A stretch of DNA of 64,000 bases from Mycobacterium sp. IS-1742 (GTDB taxonomy: Bacteria > Actinomycetota > Actinomycetes > Mycobacteriales > Mycobacteriaceae): positions 42,434 to 106,433 of the forward strand of contig NZ_LQIV01000013.1 of NCBI RefSeq assembly GCF_001500125.1, in the 5' to 3' direction. Positions 44,449-55,154 of the stretch are shown here, piece after piece. Each line of letters opens with the position of its first letter. The stretch's first letter is position 1. The notes below the pieces were generated by a model. That model saw only the letters and a program-made list of their open reading frames with translations. It was not told where the DNA came from and did no database searches. The translations under genes were made by a program, and so were the position numbers.

Positions 44449-45128
44449 TGTGTCGATCCTACGCCGGACACGACCAGCAGGCCGTCGAGCGCGTCGCACA
44501 CCTGCCCGGCGACCGCGTCGGTGACCTCCGCGACGGTGACCCGGCGGCCCAGTTCGGCGGTCAGCGACGTCACGCCGGCGTCGGCGATGCCGCACGGCAC
44601 GATCGCCGAGAACGCCGACAACTCGCAATCGCAGTTCAGCGCGAACCCGTGCAGCGTGGTGCCGCGCGAGACCCGGATGCCGATCGCGCCGATCTTGCGG
44701 GCCGGCCGCAGACCGTCACCGGGCAGCCACACCCCCGAGCGGCCGTCGACCCGCCCGGCGTCGAGCCCGAGGTCGGCGCACACCCTGATCAGCGCTTCCT
44801 CGATGCGGCGCACGAAGTTCACCACGTCGAGCGGTTCGGCCAGCCCGACGATCGGGTAGCCGACCAGCTGGCCGGGGCCGTGCCAGGTGATCTTGCCGCC
44901 GCGGTCGGTGTCCACCACGGGTGTGCCGTCCACCGGCCGCTCGTGGGGCTCGGTGCGCTTTCCCGCGGTGTACACCGACGGATGCTGCAGCAGCAGAAGG
45001 GTGTCGGGGCCGCCGGCCACCCGGGCGTCGACCAGCCGGCGCTGCTGCTCCCATGCGTCGAGGTAGTCGACGGTGCCCAGGCGCCGCACCTCGACGGGAC
45101 GGGTCGACGACCTGATCGAAATCGCCAT
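44445..45128 (-). CDS. lipB: Octanoyl-[acyl-carrier-protein]:protein octanoyltransferase
   Basis: A 227-residue enzyme that moves octanoate from acyl carrier protein to lipoyl domains, the first step of lipoate synthesis. Motifs: [30 protein letters not shown] and the catalytic Lys/Cys regions [22 protein letters not shown] and [12 protein letters not shown]. The start ATG 45128 follows TAGCGT by seven bases without a Shine-Dalgarno. Overlaps lipA. Confidence 0.95.
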   Translation of the reverse strand: MAISIRSSTRPVEVRRLGTVDYLDAWEQQRRLVDARVAGGPDTLLLLQHPSVYTAGKRTEPHERPVDGTPVVDTDRGGKITWHGPGQLVGYPIVGLAEPLDVVNFVRRIEEALIRVCADLGLDAGRVDGRSGVWLPGDGLRPARKIGAIGIRVSRGTTLHGFALNCDCELSAFSAIVPCGIADAGVTSLTAELGRRVTVAEVTDAVAGQVCDALDGLLVVSGVGSTQ

Positions 45129-45135
45129 GGACTCG

Positions 45136-45141
45136 ACGCTA
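45136..45141 (-). promoter_or_regulatory. -10 element, leaderless lipB
   Basis: TAGCGT on the minus strand, seven bases before the ATG at 45128. Confidence 0.5.
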
Positions 45142-45145
45142 CTCG

Positions 45146-46054
45146 TCAGGCGTCCCGCGGGCCGGTGGCGTAGTCGAGTGCCTCGCCGACGGTGTTGTGG
45201 TGGAACGTGAACCCGGCCCGCTCCAGCGCCGCGGGGATCGCCCGCTGACCACCGAGCAGCCCCTCGTCGGCGAACTCGCCGAGCACCGTGCGCAGCGCGA
45301 AGCCCGGTACCAGCAGCGGGGTGGGCCGGTTGACCGCGCGGCCCAGCGCCGTGGTGAACTCCGCATTGGTGACGGGGGCGGGCCCGGTCAGGTTCAGCGG
45401 CCCCGACAGGTCCTCGTGCGCGACGGCGAACAGCACCGCGCGCACCTGGTCCTCGAGGCTGATCCACGGCATGTATTGCCTGCCGTTGCCCAGCCGGGCG
45501 CCCAGCCCCAGGCTGAACAGTGGCCTGAGCCGGCTCAACAATCCGCCGGACGGCGAGAGCACCAGACCCGTGCGCAGCAGCACCACCCGGGCGCCGTCGT
45601 CGGCGGCCGCCGCCGTCCCGGCCTCCCAGTCCACGCACAGCTGCGCGAGGAACCCCTCGCCCGCGGGTGCCGACTCGTCGGTGACCCGGTCGCGGGTGTC
45701 GCCGTAGTAGCCGACTGCGCTGGCGTTGATCAGCACCGGAACCCCGGCGTCGGCCACCGCGTTGGCCAGCACCTCGGTGGGGGCGATGCGGCTGTCGCGC
45801 AGGCTCTGTTTGAACGCGCCCGACCAGCGGCGTTGCCCCACGTTGACGCCGCACAGGTTGATCACGGCATCCACACCGTGCAGCGCGTCCGCGTCGAAGT
45901 CACCGCTGTCCGGGTTCCAGAACAGCTCGTCGGCGTTCGACGGGGGCCGGCGCACGATCCGCACGACGCGGCGGTCCATCGCGCGCAGCGCCGACACCAA
46001 CGCCGAGCCGATCAGGCCCGAGGACCCCGCTATCGCGATCACGCGGTCGGACAC
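45146..46054 (-). CDS. TIGR01777-type NAD-dependent epimerase/dehydratase (YfcH/Rv2216 family)
   Basis: A 302-residue SDR-like protein with the nucleotide motif [18 protein letters not shown], the family signatures [34 protein letters not shown] and [11 protein letters not shown], and C-terminal [29 protein letters not shown]. The physiological role is not established. GTG at 46054 lies four bases after the E2 gene stop, so it is read with it, and it is followed 17 bases later by lipB. Confidence 0.9.
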   Translation of the reverse strand: MSDRVIAIAGSSGLIGSALVSALRAMDRRVVRIVRRPPSNADELFWNPDSGDFDADALHGVDAVINLCGVNVGQRRWSGAFKQSLRDSRIAPTEVLANAVADAGVPVLINASAVGYYGDTRDRVTDESAPAGEGFLAQLCVDWEAGTAAAADDGARVVLLRTGLVLSPSGGLLSRLRPLFSLGLGARLGNGRQYMPWISLEDQVRAVLFAVAHEDLSGPLNLTGPAPVTNAEFTTALGRAVNRPTPLLVPGFALRTVLGEFADEGLLGGQRAIPAALERAGFTFHHNTVGEALDYATGPRDA

Positions 46055-46058
46055 CGGG

Positions 46059-47954
46059 TTAGAGCCCCAGGTCGGCCTCGAACGAACCCTCTTCGAGCCG
46101 GCGCTTGATGGTGGTCAGGAAGCGACCGGCGTCGGCACCGTCGATGAGCCGGTGGTCGTAGGTCAGCGGCAGGTAGCAGATCGACCGCACGCCGATCAGC
46201 TCGTTGCCGTACTCGTCGACGATCACCCGCGGCCGTTTGACGATGGCGCCGGTGCCCAGCATCGCCGCCTGCGGCGGCACCAGGATCGGGGTGTCGAACA
46301 GTGCGCCCTGGCTCCCGATGTTGGTGATCGTGAACGTGCCGCCGGACAGTTCGTCCGGTTTGAGGTCACCGGAGCGGGCGCGCGCCGCGATGTCGGCGAT
46401 CGCCCGGGCCAGGCCCGCCAGCGACAGGTCGCCGGCGTTCTTGATCACCGGCGACAGCAGACCCTGCTCGGTGTCGACCGCGAAACCGAGGTGCTCGGCG
46501 TCGTAGTAGGTGATCTCCTTGGTGTCCTCGTTGTAGCTGGCGTTGACGTTCGGATGATGTTTGAGCGCGTCGATGACTGCCCTGGCGATGAACGGCAGGT
46601 ACGTCAGGTTGACGCCCTCGCGCTCGGCGAAGTCGTTCTTCGCCTTGGCCCGCAGCGCCACGATCTTGGTCATGTCGACCTCGTGGGTCTGCGTCAACTG
46701 CGCTGTCGCCTGCAGGGATTCGCGCGTCTTCTTCGCGGTCAGCTGGCGGATCCGGTTGGCCTTCTGCGTGGTGCCGCGCAGGTGGGCCAGCGGCGCCTCG
46801 GAGGCGTTCGCGTCCGCGGGCGCCATCGCCGCGGCCGGCGCCTTGCCGGGTGCCTCGGCGGCGTCCTCGGTGCCGGACTTCGGCTTCTTGTCGGCCTCGG
46901 CCGCCGCGAGGACGTCCTGCTTGCGGATGCGCCCGCCGACGCCGGTGCCCTTGACCGCGGCCAGGTCGACGTCGTGCTCGGCGGCCAGCTTGCGCACCAG
47001 CGGCGTGACGTAGGGGCCGCTGCCGTCCGACGGCTCCGGCTCCTTCTCGGGCTCGGGCTCCTTCTTCGGCGCCGGCTTGGACTCCTGCTTCGGTTCGGGC
47101 TTCGAATCCTGTTTCGGCTTCGAATCCTGCTTGGACTCCTGCTCGGGCTCCGGTTCGGGTTCCTTCTCGGCCTCCGGCTCGGGTTCCTTCTCGGCCTCCG
47201 GCTCCTTCTCGGGCTCGGGCTCCTTCTCGGGTTCGGGTTCGGGTTCGGGTTCCTCGCCCCCCGCCTCATCGGCGTCGCCGATCTTGGCCAACTCACCGCC
47301 GACCTCGACGGTGTCGTCCTCCTCGGCGATGATCTCGAGCAGCGTGCCCGCGACCGGCGAAGGGATCTCGGTGTCCACCTTGTCGGTCGACACCTCCAGC
47401 AGCGGCTCATCGACCTCGACGCTGTCGCCGACCTTCTTGAGCCACCGGGTGACCGTGCCCTCGGTGACCGATTCTCCGAGCTCGGGCATCTTCACCGGCG
47501 TCGCCGAACCCGAGGACTTCGTCTTCGACTCCTTCTTCGGCTCGGGTTCGGGTTCTTCGTCGGCGTCGGCGTCGTCGTCCTCGGAGTCCTCGGCGGCGGG
47601 CTCGTCGTCCTCGGCCGGCTGCTCCTCCTCGTCCGCCTCGTCCTCCGACTGGTCCTCGGACTCGTCCCCGGAGGAGTCGTCGGACGAGTCGTCGGACGAC
47701 TCATCGGAATCCCCGTCGCCGTCGCCGATCACGGCCAGTTCCCCGCCCACCTCGACGGTGTCGTCCTCCTGCGCCACGATCTTCTGCAGCACACCGGAGG
47801 CCGGCGACGGGATCTCGGTGTCGACCTTGTCCGTGGAGACCTCGAGTAGAGGTTCGTCCTGTTCGACCGTGTCACCCTCTTGCTTGAGCCACCGGGTGAC
47901 GGTGCCTTCGGTGACGCTCTCACCGAGGGCGGGCATCTGAACAGAGACGGCCAT
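46059..47954 (-). CDS. dlaT: 2-oxoacid dehydrogenase E2, dihydrolipoamide acyltransferase (DlaT/SucB)
   Basis: A 631-residue E2 subunit. Two lipoyl domains (each with the lipoylated Lys in [12 protein letters not shown], about residues 43 and 195), a peripheral-subunit-binding domain ([21 protein letters not shown]) and a C-terminal catalytic domain ending in [15 protein letters not shown], where His and Asp are catalytic. In M. tuberculosis the counterpart serves pyruvate dehydrogenase and the peroxynitrite reductase. The linkers are unusually long: a Glu/Asp/Ser-rich stretch after the first lipoyl domain and many Glu-Pro and Lys-Glu-Pro repeats after the second. This makes the protein roughly 80 residues longer than the M. 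tuberculosis one as recalled. Confidence 0.93.
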   Translation of the reverse strand: MAVSVQMPALGESVTEGTVTRWLKQEGDTVEQDEPLLEVSTDKVDTEIPSPASGVLQKIVAQEDDTVEVGGELAVIGDGDGDSDESSDDSSDDSSGDESEDQSEDEADEEEQPAEDDEPAAEDSEDDDADADEEPEPEPKKESKTKSSGSATPVKMPELGESVTEGTVTRWLKKVGDSVEVDEPLLEVSTDKVDTEIPSPVAGTLLEIIAEEDDTVEVGGELAKIGDADEAGGEEPEPEPEPEKEPEPEKEPEAEKEPEPEAEKEPEPEPEQESKQDSKPKQDSKPEPKQESKPAPKKEPEPEKEPEPSDGSGPYVTPLVRKLAAEHDVDLAAVKGTGVGGRIRKQDVLAAAEADKKPKSGTEDAAEAPGKAPAAAMAPADANASEAPLAHLRGTTQKANRIRQLTAKKTRESLQATAQLTQTHEVDMTKIVALRAKAKNDFAEREGVNLTYLPFIARAVIDALKHHPNVNASYNEDTKEITYYDAEHLGFAVDTEQGLLSPVIKNAGDLSLAGLARAIADIAARARSGDLKPDELSGGTFTITNIGSQGALFDTPILVPPQAAMLGTGAIVKRPRVIVDEYGNELIGVRSICYLPLTYDHRLIDGADAGRFLTTIKRRLEEGSFEADLGL

Positions 47955-48102
47955 GTGTGTTGGCTCCTTCGTACGATCAGTCGCAGGGGTGGGCGAACTC
48001 ACAACCCATCCTTCCACGTCCGGCCCCGGCTTTCGCCGAGAGACTCGACAGCAGATTGCTCTGGCACTATCGAGAGGGGTCTGACGAGAGCCGAGGGAGA
48101 CG

Positions 48103-48453
48103 GTGGGACTGTTCGACAAGTGGCGCGGGCGTCGCTCCGCGCGCGCGGACGGCGGTGACCCCGCGGCCGACCTGAGGTACCTGCGGCAGTGGGTGGCCGA
48201 ACACCGCGGCGTCGAGGCCTACGTCGAACCGAAGACCACCGTCACCGACGTCACGGTGGTGCTCGTCGCCGCCGACGGTGAGTGGACGCGGCGGCGCGCC
48301 GGGGGAGACGCAGGTGCGCGGCGGCTGTCCGAGCGGCTCAAGATCCCGGTCTACGACGTCCAGAAGGTCGGCTACCCGCAGCGCATGCGCGACTATGACG
48401 CCCGACGGCGTATCGAACGCAAACGCGCCGCCCGCCGCGAACTCGAAGGGTGA
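48103..48453 (+). CDS. Small conserved actinobacterial protein, function unknown
   Basis: A 116-residue protein beginning [13 protein letters not shown], with a mixed alpha/beta core ([48 protein letters not shown]) and a basic helical end. I recognise it as a conserved actinobacterial family without a known role. GTG at 48103 has GGGAG upstream. It is seven bases upstream of ephD and divergent from the E2 gene. Confidence 0.72.
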   Translation: MGLFDKWRGRRSARADGGDPAADLRYLRQWVAEHRGVEAYVEPKTTVTDVTVVLVAADGEWTRRRAGGDAGARRLSERLKIPVYDVQKVGYPQRMRDYDARRRIERKRAARRELEG

Positions 48454-48460
48454 CGCCCCC

Positions 48461-50239
48461 ATGTCCGAACGCCTGACCCGACCCACCCCCCGCTTCGTCG
48501 ACAGCACCGACGGGGTCCGCGTCGCCGTCTACGAGGAGGGCGACCCCGACGGGCCCACGCTGATCCTCGTGCACGGCTGGCCGGACTCGCACGTGGTGTG
48601 GGACAGCGTCGTCGCGCGACTCGCCGACCGGTTCCACGTCGTGCGCTACGACAATCGCGGAGTGAGCCCGACCTCGGCGCCGAAACGCGCGTCGGCCTAC
48701 ACCACCGCCCGGTACGCCGACGACTTCGCCGCGGTCGCCGACGCGGTCGCACCGGGCAGGCCGGTGCACGTGGTCGCCCACGACTGGGGGTCGACCGGCA
48801 TGTGGGAGTACCTGTCGCGACCCGAGGCCTCCGAGCGCGTCGCGTCGTTCACCTCGCTGTCGGGTCCGAGCGTCGACCACGTCTACCGCTACGTCCTCGA
48901 CGGACTCAAGCGGCCCCACCGGATCCGGCGCCTCGGCCGGGCACTGAACCAGTTCACGCGGCTGAGCTACATGATTTTGCTGTCGGTTCCGGTGGTGGGC
49001 CCGGTGTTCGTGCGCACCTTCATCGCCGAGGGCCTGCGGCAGTTCCAGAGGGTGGGCGAGGGCATCCCCGCCGAGAAGCTCCTGCATTCGGCCACCTACC
49101 GCGCCGACGCCGCCCGCAGCGTGAAGGTGTACCGCGCCAACTACTTCCGTTCGCTGCTGAACAAGCGCACCCCCCGGGTCGTCGACGTGCCCGTCCAGCT
49201 GATCGTCAACACCGGGGATGCGTTCATCCGCCCGTTCGTCTACGACGAGATCTCGCCGTGGGTGCCGCGGCTGTGGCGGCGCGAACTGCGCGCCGGCCAC
49301 TGGTCGCCGATGTCGCACGCACCCGTGATCGCCAGGGCGGTCACCGAACTCGTCGACCACGTCGACGGTGGTCCGGCCCCCAGGGAGCTGAGCCGGGCCC
49401 GCGTCGGCGTCCCGCGCGAACACTTCTCGGACATGCTGGTCTCGGTGACCGGGGCGGGCAGCGGCATCGGCCGCGAAACCGCGCTGGCGTTCGCGCGCGA
49501 AGGCGCCGAACTGGTGGTCAGCGACATCGACGAGGCCCGCGCGAAGGAGACGGCGGCCGCGATCGACGCCGCGGGTGGCGTCGCGCACCCCTACCGGCTC
49601 GACGTGTCCGACGCCGACGCGGTCGAACGGTTCGCCGACGAGGTCTGTGCCGCCCACGGGGTTCCCGACATTGTGGTCAACAACGCCGGGGTCGGGCAGG
49701 CCGGCCGCTTCCTGGACACGCCGCGCGACCAGTGGGACCGGGTGCTCGACGTCAACCTCGGCGGGGTGGTCAACGGCTGCCGCGCATTCGCGCCCCGCCT
49801 GGTCGAGCGCGGCACCGGTGGGCACATCGTGAACGTCGCCTCGATGGCGTCGTACGCGCCGCTGCAGTCGCTCAACGCCTACTGCACCAGTAAGGCCGCG
49901 GTGTACATGTTCTCCGACTGTCTGCGCGCCGAACTCGACGAGGCCGGGATCGGGCTCACGACGATCTGCCCGAGCACCGTCAACACGAACATCGTGCGCG
50001 ACACCCGGATCCACGCCCCGGCCGACCGCACCGGCGACGTCGCCGGCCGTCGCGGCCAGCTGCAGAAGATGTTCGCGATGCGCCGCTACGGCCCCGACAA
50101 GGCGGCCAAGGCGATCGTCGCCGCGGTCAAGGCGAACAAGGCGATCAGGCCGGTGATGCCGGAGGCGTACTTCGTCTACGGCGTGTCCCGGGTCCTGCCG
50201 CAGGCGCTGCGCAGCACCGCCCGGGGCCGGGTGCTCTAG
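48461..50239 (+). CDS. ephD: EphD: alpha/beta-hydrolase (epoxide hydrolase) fused to short-chain dehydrogenase
   Basis: A 592-residue fusion. The N-terminal alpha/beta-hydrolase (about 1-300) has LVHGWPDSHVVWD, the nucleophile Asp in HVVAHDWGSTGMWEY and a late His (GHWSPMSHAP). The C-terminal SDR (about 325-590) has VSVTGAGSGIGRETALAF, NNAGVGQ, the Ser in VASMASYA and YCTSKAA. Length matches M. tuberculosis EphD (592 residues), which has been reported to act in mycolic-acid metabolism. It lies next to pepB as in that species. The ATG at 48461 follows seven bases after the previous stop. Confidence 0.93.
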   Translation: MSERLTRPTPRFVDSTDGVRVAVYEEGDPDGPTLILVHGWPDSHVVWDSVVARLADRFHVVRYDNRGVSPTSAPKRASAYTTARYADDFAAVADAVAPGRPVHVVAHDWGSTGMWEYLSRPEASERVASFTSLSGPSVDHVYRYVLDGLKRPHRIRRLGRALNQFTRLSYMILLSVPVVGPVFVRTFIAEGLRQFQRVGEGIPAEKLLHSATYRADAARSVKVYRANYFRSLLNKRTPRVVDVPVQLIVNTGDAFIRPFVYDEISPWVPRLWRRELRAGHWSPMSHAPVIARAVTELVDHVDGGPAPRELSRARVGVPREHFSDMLVSVTGAGSGIGRETALAFAREGAELVVSDIDEARAKETAAAIDAAGGVAHPYRLDVSDADAVERFADEVCAAHGVPDIVVNNAGVGQAGRFLDTPRDQWDRVLDVNLGGVVNGCRAFAPRLVERGTGGHIVNVASMASYAPLQSLNAYCTSKAAVYMFSDCLRAELDEAGIGLTTICPSTVNTNIVRDTRIHAPADRTGDVAGRRGQLQKMFAMRRYGPDKAAKAIVAAVKANKAIRPVMPEAYFVYGVSRVLPQALRSTARGRVL

Positions 50240-50258
50240 CCTTCCGGCTCAGGCCCGA

Positions 50259-51776
50259 TCAGCCGCTCGCGGCTATGTCCTCCAGGACCGCGAACATCGT
50301 GCGCGTCGGCACCCCGGTGCCGCCCTTGGGGGTGTACCCCCACGGGCCGCCGGAGTTGTAGGCCGGGGCCGCCACGTCGATGTGCGCCCATTCGACGCCG
50401 TCGGCGACGAATTCCCGCAGGTAGGTGCCCGCGACCAGCATGCCCGCGTAGCGCGAACCGCTGACGTTGGCCAGGTCGGCGACCGTCGACTTGAGGTCGT
50501 CCTTGAGTTCCTCGGGAAGCGGCATCGCCCAGGCGTTCTCGCCGACCTGCTGCGACAGCGTCGCCACCCGATCGCGGAACGCGTCGCTGCCCATGACGCC
50601 GGGCGTACGCGAACCGAGGGCCACCGTCTGGGCGCCGGTCAGCGTCGACGTCTCGATCAGGTAGTCCGGATCGTCCTCACACGCCCGCACGATCGCGTCG
50701 GCCAGGATCAACCTGCCCTCGGCGTCGGTGTTGAGCACCTCCACCGTGGTGCCGCCGTACTGGGTGAGCACGTCGCCGGGCCGCTGCGCGGTCGCCGACG
50801 GCATGTTCTCGGCCATCGGGACGGTCGCGATCACGTCGAGTGGCAGCTGCTGCTTGGCCGCGAGCACGACGGTCGCGATCACCGCGGCCGCCCCGCCCAT
50901 GTCGGAGGTCATGTGGTGCATGTTGGCGGCCGGCTTGATCGAGATGCCGCCGGTGTCGAAGGTGATGCCCTTGCCGACCAGCGCGACTTTCTTGCCTTTG
51001 CCACGTTTGGCGCCCTTGTGCGTCAGCCGCACCAGGCGCGGCGGCCGCGACGACCCCTTGCCGACCCCGACGATGCCGCCATAGCCCGCTTTGGCCAGCG
51101 CCTTGTCGTCGAGGATCTCGACGGTCAGCCCGGCGGCCTCGCCGAGGGCCTTGGCGCGCTGGGCGAACTCGTCGGGATACAGGTGGCTGGGCGGGGTGTT
51201 GACGAAGTCGCGGGCCGTCGCGACGGCGGTGGCGACGTCGGTGGCGCGCTGCGCGGCGTCGCCGGCGCGGCGCTTGGGTTCCTGGGTCAGCGCGGTGATC
51301 GCGCGCAGACCGCCGTGCTTGGGGGCGGTCTTGTCACTGCGGAACTCGGTGAACCGGTAGGAGCCCAGGATCAGGCCCTCGATCGCCGCCTCCAGGTCCA
51401 GTGCGGACAACGTGGTCAGCACCGCCGCCACCTTGTCGAGGGACCGGGCCGCGGCACCGGCCGCCCGCCGCACGGTGTCGGCGGGCCACGCGTCGCGGTC
51501 CTTGCCCACGCCGACGGTCAGCACGCTGGCCACCGACAACGACGACACCACCAGGCGGTGCGTCTGGCCCTCGCCGCCGGTGGCGCCCAGCGCCTTGAGC
51601 GAGGCCTCGATCTCGTTGACGGCGTCCCCGTCGAGGAACGGGGCCGCGGCCAGGACGACGGCGGTGTCGTCACGGGTGACGACGGGCACGACGAGCACGG
51701 CCTCACCCACACCGCGACGCGGGATGGACGAACTGACGGTGACGATGGGGGCCTGGTAGCCGGGATCGGAACTCAC
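50259..51776 (-). CDS. pepB: Leucyl aminopeptidase (M17 family)
   Basis: A 505-residue cytosol aminopeptidase. Metal and catalytic motifs: [26 protein letters not shown], the signature [14 protein letters not shown], and C-terminal [26 protein letters not shown]. It needs two metal ions and trims N-terminal residues from peptides. GTG start at 51776; a TAGGGT hexamer lies eight bases upstream. The divergent gcvT start is only 25 bases away and the two -10 hexamers overlap, so the genes may compete for RNA polymerase. Confidence 0.94.
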   Translation of the reverse strand: MSSDPGYQAPIVTVSSSIPRRGVGEAVLVVPVVTRDDTAVVLAAAPFLDGDAVNEIEASLKALGATGGEGQTHRLVVSSLSVASVLTVGVGKDRDAWPADTVRRAAGAAARSLDKVAAVLTTLSALDLEAAIEGLILGSYRFTEFRSDKTAPKHGGLRAITALTQEPKRRAGDAAQRATDVATAVATARDFVNTPPSHLYPDEFAQRAKALGEAAGLTVEILDDKALAKAGYGGIVGVGKGSSRPPRLVRLTHKGAKRGKGKKVALVGKGITFDTGGISIKPAANMHHMTSDMGGAAAVIATVVLAAKQQLPLDVIATVPMAENMPSATAQRPGDVLTQYGGTTVEVLNTDAEGRLILADAIVRACEDDPDYLIETSTLTGAQTVALGSRTPGVMGSDAFRDRVATLSQQVGENAWAMPLPEELKDDLKSTVADLANVSGSRYAGMLVAGTYLREFVADGVEWAHIDVAAPAYNSGGPWGYTPKGGTGVPTRTMFAVLEDIAASG

Positions 51777-51784
51777 GAGAATCC

Positions 51785-51794
51785 ACCCTAAGGT
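51785..51794. promoter_or_regulatory. Overlapping divergent -10 elements of pepB and gcvT
   Basis: TAAGGT (51789-51794, plus) stands seven bases before the gcvT GTG at 51802. TAGGGT (51785-51790, minus) stands eight bases before the pepB GTG at 51776. The two hexamers share two bases, so simultaneous initiation in both directions is physically unlikely. Confidence 0.5.
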
Positions 51795-51801
51795 GTCAGG
51801 C

Positions 51802-52896
51802 GTGAGTGAACCCCTGCACGGCCCCCTGGAAGACCGGCACCGCGAACTGGGAGCGACGTTCGCCGAGTTCGGCGGCTGGCTGATGCCGGTGTCCTACGCG
51901 GGCACGGTCGGCGAGCACACCGCGACCCGCACCACGGTCGGGTTGTTCGACGTCAGCCACCTCGGCAAGGCGCTGGTGCGGGGACCCGGCGCGGCGGCGT
52001 ACGTCAACGCCGCGCTGACCAACGACCTCAACCGCATCGGGCCGGGCAAAGCGCAATACACGTTGTGCTGCAACGACTCCGGCGGAGTCATCGACGACCT
52101 GATCGCCTACTACGTCTCCGACGACGAGATCTTCCTGGTCCCGAACGCGGCGAACACCGCCGCCGTGGTGGCCGCGCTCGCCGAACGGGCGCCCTACGGT
52201 GTGACGGTCACCGACCAGCACCGCTCGTTCGCGGTGCTGGCGGTGCAGGGGCCGAAGTCCGCCGAGGTGCTCGGCGCGCTGGGTCTGCCCGCCGACATGG
52301 ACTACATGGGCTATGTCGACGCGGATCTCAACGGCACGGCCGTGCGGGTGTGCCGCACCGGCTACACCGGGGAGCAGGGCTACGAACTGCTGCCTGCGTG
52401 GGACGACGCGCCCGTCGTGTTCGACGCGCTGGTGTCCGCGGTGCGCGAAGCCGGTGGTGAACCGGCCGGGCTCGGCGCACGCGACACCCTGCGCACCGAG
52501 ATGGGCTATCCGCTGCACGGTCACGAACTGTCGCCGGAGATCTCCCCGCTGCAGGCACGCTGCGGGTGGGCGGTGGGGTGGCGCAAGGACGCCTTCTGGG
52601 GCCGCGACGCGCTGCTCGCCGAGAAGGAGGCGGGTCCCAGGAGGCTGCTGCGCGGGCTGCGCGCGGTCGGGCGCGGGGTGCTGCGGCCGGACCTGACCGT
52701 GTTCGACGGCGACACCGCCGTCGGCGTGACCACGTCGGGGACGTTCTCGCCGAGCCTGAAGGTCGGCATCGCGCTCGCGCTGGTCGACACCGCCCACGAC
52801 ATCGCCGACGGCGCCCGCGTCGAGGTCGACGTCCGCAACCGACGGGTCGAGTGCGAGGTGGTGCGTCCGCCGTTCGTGACGGCGAAAACCCGCTAG
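51802..52896 (+). CDS. gcvT: Glycine cleavage system aminomethyltransferase (T protein)
   Basis: A 364-residue T protein that takes the aminomethyl group from lipoylated GcvH and passes it to tetrahydrofolate. Family features: [31 protein letters not shown] (conserved Asp), [24 protein letters not shown] and [19 protein letters not shown]. The GTG at 51802 ([11 protein letters not shown]) is chosen from the TANNNT spacing; GTG 51793 is inside the hexamer. Links functionally to the lipoate genes and to the glycine riboswitch at the left edge. Confidence 0.94.
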   Translation: MSEPLHGPLEDRHRELGATFAEFGGWLMPVSYAGTVGEHTATRTTVGLFDVSHLGKALVRGPGAAAYVNAALTNDLNRIGPGKAQYTLCCNDSGGVIDDLIAYYVSDDEIFLVPNAANTAAVVAALAERAPYGVTVTDQHRSFAVLAVQGPKSAEVLGALGLPADMDYMGYVDADLNGTAVRVCRTGYTGEQGYELLPAWDDAPVVFDALVSAVREAGGEPAGLGARDTLRTEMGYPLHGHELSPEISPLQARCGWAVGWRKDAFWGRDALLAEKEAGPRRLLRGLRAVGRGVLRPDLTVFDGDTAVGVTTSGTFSPSLKVGIALALVDTAHDIADGARVEVDVRNRRVECEVVRPPFVTAKTR

Positions 52897-52906
52897 CCAC
52901 CGGAGA

Positions 52907-52912
52907 TACAAT
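52907..52912 (+). promoter_or_regulatory. -10 element, leaderless ilvE
   Basis: TACAAT, close to the TATAAT ideal, seven bases before the ATG at 52920. Confidence 0.6.
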
Positions 52913-52919
52913 TCCTTCC

Positions 52920-54026
52920 ATGACTGACGGCCCCCTCGAGTTCACCGTTCACCGCAACGCGGAACCGGCGACCGACGGGGTACGTGCCGAGATCCTCGCC
53001 AACCCCGGCTTCGGCCGTTTTCACACCGACCACATGGTGTCGATCGACTACACCACCGACGCCGGCTGGCACAACGCCCGCGTGCTGCCCTACGGCCCGA
53101 TCGAGCTGGATCCGTCGGCGCTGGTGCTGCACTACGCGCAGGAGATCTTCGAAGGGCTCAAGGCCTACCGGTGGGCCGACGGGTCGGTGGTGTCGTTCCG
53201 CCCGGAGTCCAACGCCGCGCGGTTGCGGTCCTCGGCCCGCCGACTCGCCATCCCGGAACTGCCCGAAGAGGTGTTCCTCGAATCGCTGCGCCAGCTCATC
53301 GCGATCGACGAACAGTGGGTGCCGCCCGCCGGAGGCGAGGAGTCGCTGTACCTGCGGCCGTTCGTGATCGCGACCGAACCGGGCCTCGGTGTGCGGCCCG
53401 CCAACGAGTACCGCTACCTGCTGATCGGATCACCGGCCGGGGCGTACTTCCCGCGCGGCATCAAACCGGTCAGCGTGTGGCTGTCCCACGAATACGTGCG
53501 GGCCAGTCCCGGGGGCACCGGCGCGGCGAAGTTCGGCGGCAACTATGCGGCGTCGCTTCTCGCGCAGGCCCAGGCCGCGGAGAACGGCTGCGACCAGGTG
53601 GTGTGGCTCGACGCGATCGAACGCCGCTACGTCGAGGAGATGGGCGGGATGAACCTGTTCTTCGTCTTCGGCAGCGGTGGTTCGGCACGGCTGGTGACGC
53701 CCGAGCTGAGCGGTTCGCTGCTACCGGGGATCACGCGAGACTCGTTGCTGCAGTTGGCAACCGATGCCGGCTTCGCCGTCGAGGAGCGCAAGATCGACGT
53801 CGACGAGTGGCAGAAGAAGGCCGCCGCGGGCGAAATCAGCGAGGTGTTCGCGTGCGGCACCGCCGCGGTCATCACCCCGGTCAGCCACGTCAAGCACAAC
53901 GACGGCGAGTTCACCATCGCCGACGGTGAGCCCGGCGAGGTGACGATGGCGCTGCGCGACACGCTGACCGGTATCCAGCGCGGCACCTTCGCCGACACCC
54001 ACGGCTGGATGGTCAAGCTCAACTAG
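52920..54026 (+). CDS. ilvE: Branched-chain amino acid aminotransferase
   Basis: A 368-residue fold-type IV PLP enzyme, the same length as M. tuberculosis IlvE. Key parts: [43 protein letters not shown] with the PLP-binding Lys in the strand before it, [20 protein letters not shown] and [11 protein letters not shown]. It catalyses the last step of Leu, Ile and Val synthesis. The start ATG 52920 follows TACAAT by seven bases. Its stop codon overlaps the stop of the convergent small secreted protein. Confidence 0.95.
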   Translation: MTDGPLEFTVHRNAEPATDGVRAEILANPGFGRFHTDHMVSIDYTTDAGWHNARVLPYGPIELDPSALVLHYAQEIFEGLKAYRWADGSVVSFRPESNAARLRSSARRLAIPELPEEVFLESLRQLIAIDEQWVPPAGGEESLYLRPFVIATEPGLGVRPANEYRYLLIGSPAGAYFPRGIKPVSVWLSHEYVRASPGGTGAAKFGGNYAASLLAQAQAAENGCDQVVWLDAIERRYVEEMGGMNLFFVFGSGGSARLVTPELSGSLLPGITRDSLLQLATDAGFAVEERKIDVDEWQKKAAAGEISEVFACGTAAVITPVSHVKHNDGEFTIADGEPGEVTMALRDTLTGIQRGTFADTHGWMVKLN

Positions 54027-54310
54027 CCGATGCGCACCGGTGGGTCGGCGAAGGCGGGGTCCGCCGGGCGTTGACCGGGTCCCATCGGGCCGCAGTGCTT
54101 GACGGGCACCAGGTGGGAACTCAAGCCGCTGGGAACCCAGCGGGCGACTCCGACGCACCGTTCCCAGGTGCCGTCCGGACGGATGGGCCCATCGCACTTG
54201 CTGATGAAGCCCCCGCCGTAGAGACACCCGGCGGCGGCCGGGGGCGCCGTCCCGATCAGCCCTGCGGCCATGAGCAGGGCGGCGAACGCTCCGACGATGC
54301 AGCGCTTCAC
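54023..54310 (-). CDS. Small secreted CDGP-type mycobacterial protein
   Basis: A 95-residue protein with a clear Sec signal peptide ([27 protein letters not shown]) and a mature part of about 65 residues. The latter has conserved Cys ([33 protein letters not shown]), probably forming disulfides outside the cell. It matches a family known only from mycobacteria and relatives by its Cys-Asp-Gly-Pro motif. No function is known. Confidence 0.8.
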   Translation of the reverse strand: MKRCIVGAFAALLMAAGLIGTAPPAAAGCLYGGGFISKCDGPIRPDGTWERCVGVARWVPSGLSSHLVPVKHCGPMGPGQRPADPAFADPPVRIG

Positions 54311-54407
54311 GATGGTCTCCCGTCGCCGCGTGGGTAGCCACCAACGACGCTACCGCGCGAGAGACCGGATCGTGCCGGGATCGGCCACACCGCGGAACCC
54401 CGACGCC

Positions 54408-55154
54408 TCACCTGATCACCAGACCCAGCGCCACCACCGTCGTCGTCACCTCGATCGCCGCACCCAGCACGTCGCCGGTGACCCCGCCGAAGCGGCGCAC
54501 GCAGTGCCGCACCAGCACCGCGGCCAGCCCCACCCCGATCAGCACCGCCAGCGGGCCCTGCCAGAGCCGCTCGGTGGCCGGGACCGCGAGTGCCGCAACG
54601 GCGACGAGCCACACCAGGACCACCGCCGCCGGCTGGGTGCCCGCCACCCGACCGCCCAGCGCACTGCCCTCGGCCGCGGGTGTCCCACGCCGGCAGGCCA
54701 CCAGCGCGGCGACCCGGCCCGCGGTCACCGCCACGACCACCGCCGCGACACCCGGCCACCCTTGCGGCAGCATCGAGAACGCCAACGCCTGCACGCCCAC
54801 CGCGACCACGATCGACGCCGCGCCGAACGCGCCCGCCGACCCGTCGCGCATCACGCGCAGTGCGCGCTCGGGCGGGCCGTAGCACCCCAGCCCGTCGACC
54901 GTGTCGGACAGTCCGTCGATGTGCATACCGCGGGTGGCCAGCAGCAGCGCGGCGACCGCCAGCAGGCCGGCCAGCGCACTGTGCGGCCCGAACGCCCAGG
55001 ACCCCGCCCACAGCACCGCGGCGGCGACTACGCCGAGCGCGATCCCGACGCCCGGCAGCGCCGTCAGCACCCCACGACCCAGCGTCCCGGTGCGGCCCGC
55101 AGGGAGGGGCAGCACCGTTCCGAAGGCGAAAGCCCCTGCCAGCGAACGGATCAC
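54408..55154 (-). CDS. cobS: Adenosylcobinamide-GDP ribazoletransferase (cobalamin 5'-phosphate synthase)
   Basis: A 248-residue membrane enzyme joining adenosylcobinamide-GDP to alpha-ribazole, the final assembly step. Marks: TVLPLPAG near the start, [16 protein letters not shown] with the conserved Asp pair, [10 protein letters not shown] and several membrane helices. The GTG at 55154 overlaps the cobT stop (GTGA). Forms a cobU-cobT-cobS operon. Confidence 0.94.
   Translation of the reverse strand: MIRSLAGAFAFGTVLPLPAGRTGTLGRGVLTALPGVGIALGVVAAAVLWAGSWAFGPHSALAGLLAVAALLLATRGMHIDGLSDTVDGLGCYGPPERALRVMRDGSAGAFGAASIVVAVGVQALAFSMLPQGWPGVAAVVVAVTAGRVAALVACRRGTPAAEGSALGGRVAGTQPAAVVLVWLVAVAALAVPATERLWQGPLAVLIGVGLAAVLVRHCVRRFGGVTGDVLGAAIEVTTTVVALGLVIR

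Noticed and set aside
46950..47300. Possible tandem DNA repeat or CRISPR-like region
   Set aside because: The periodicity is in codons for Glu-Pro and Lys-Glu-Pro and stays in frame; there are no uniform repeats with unique spacers.
45726..47849. A long plus-strand frame with striking Leu/Gly/Arg/Phe repeats
   Set aside because: It is the reverse complement of the repetitive linker-rich dihydrolipoamide acyltransferase gene; the repeats come from the Glu-Pro coding repeats.
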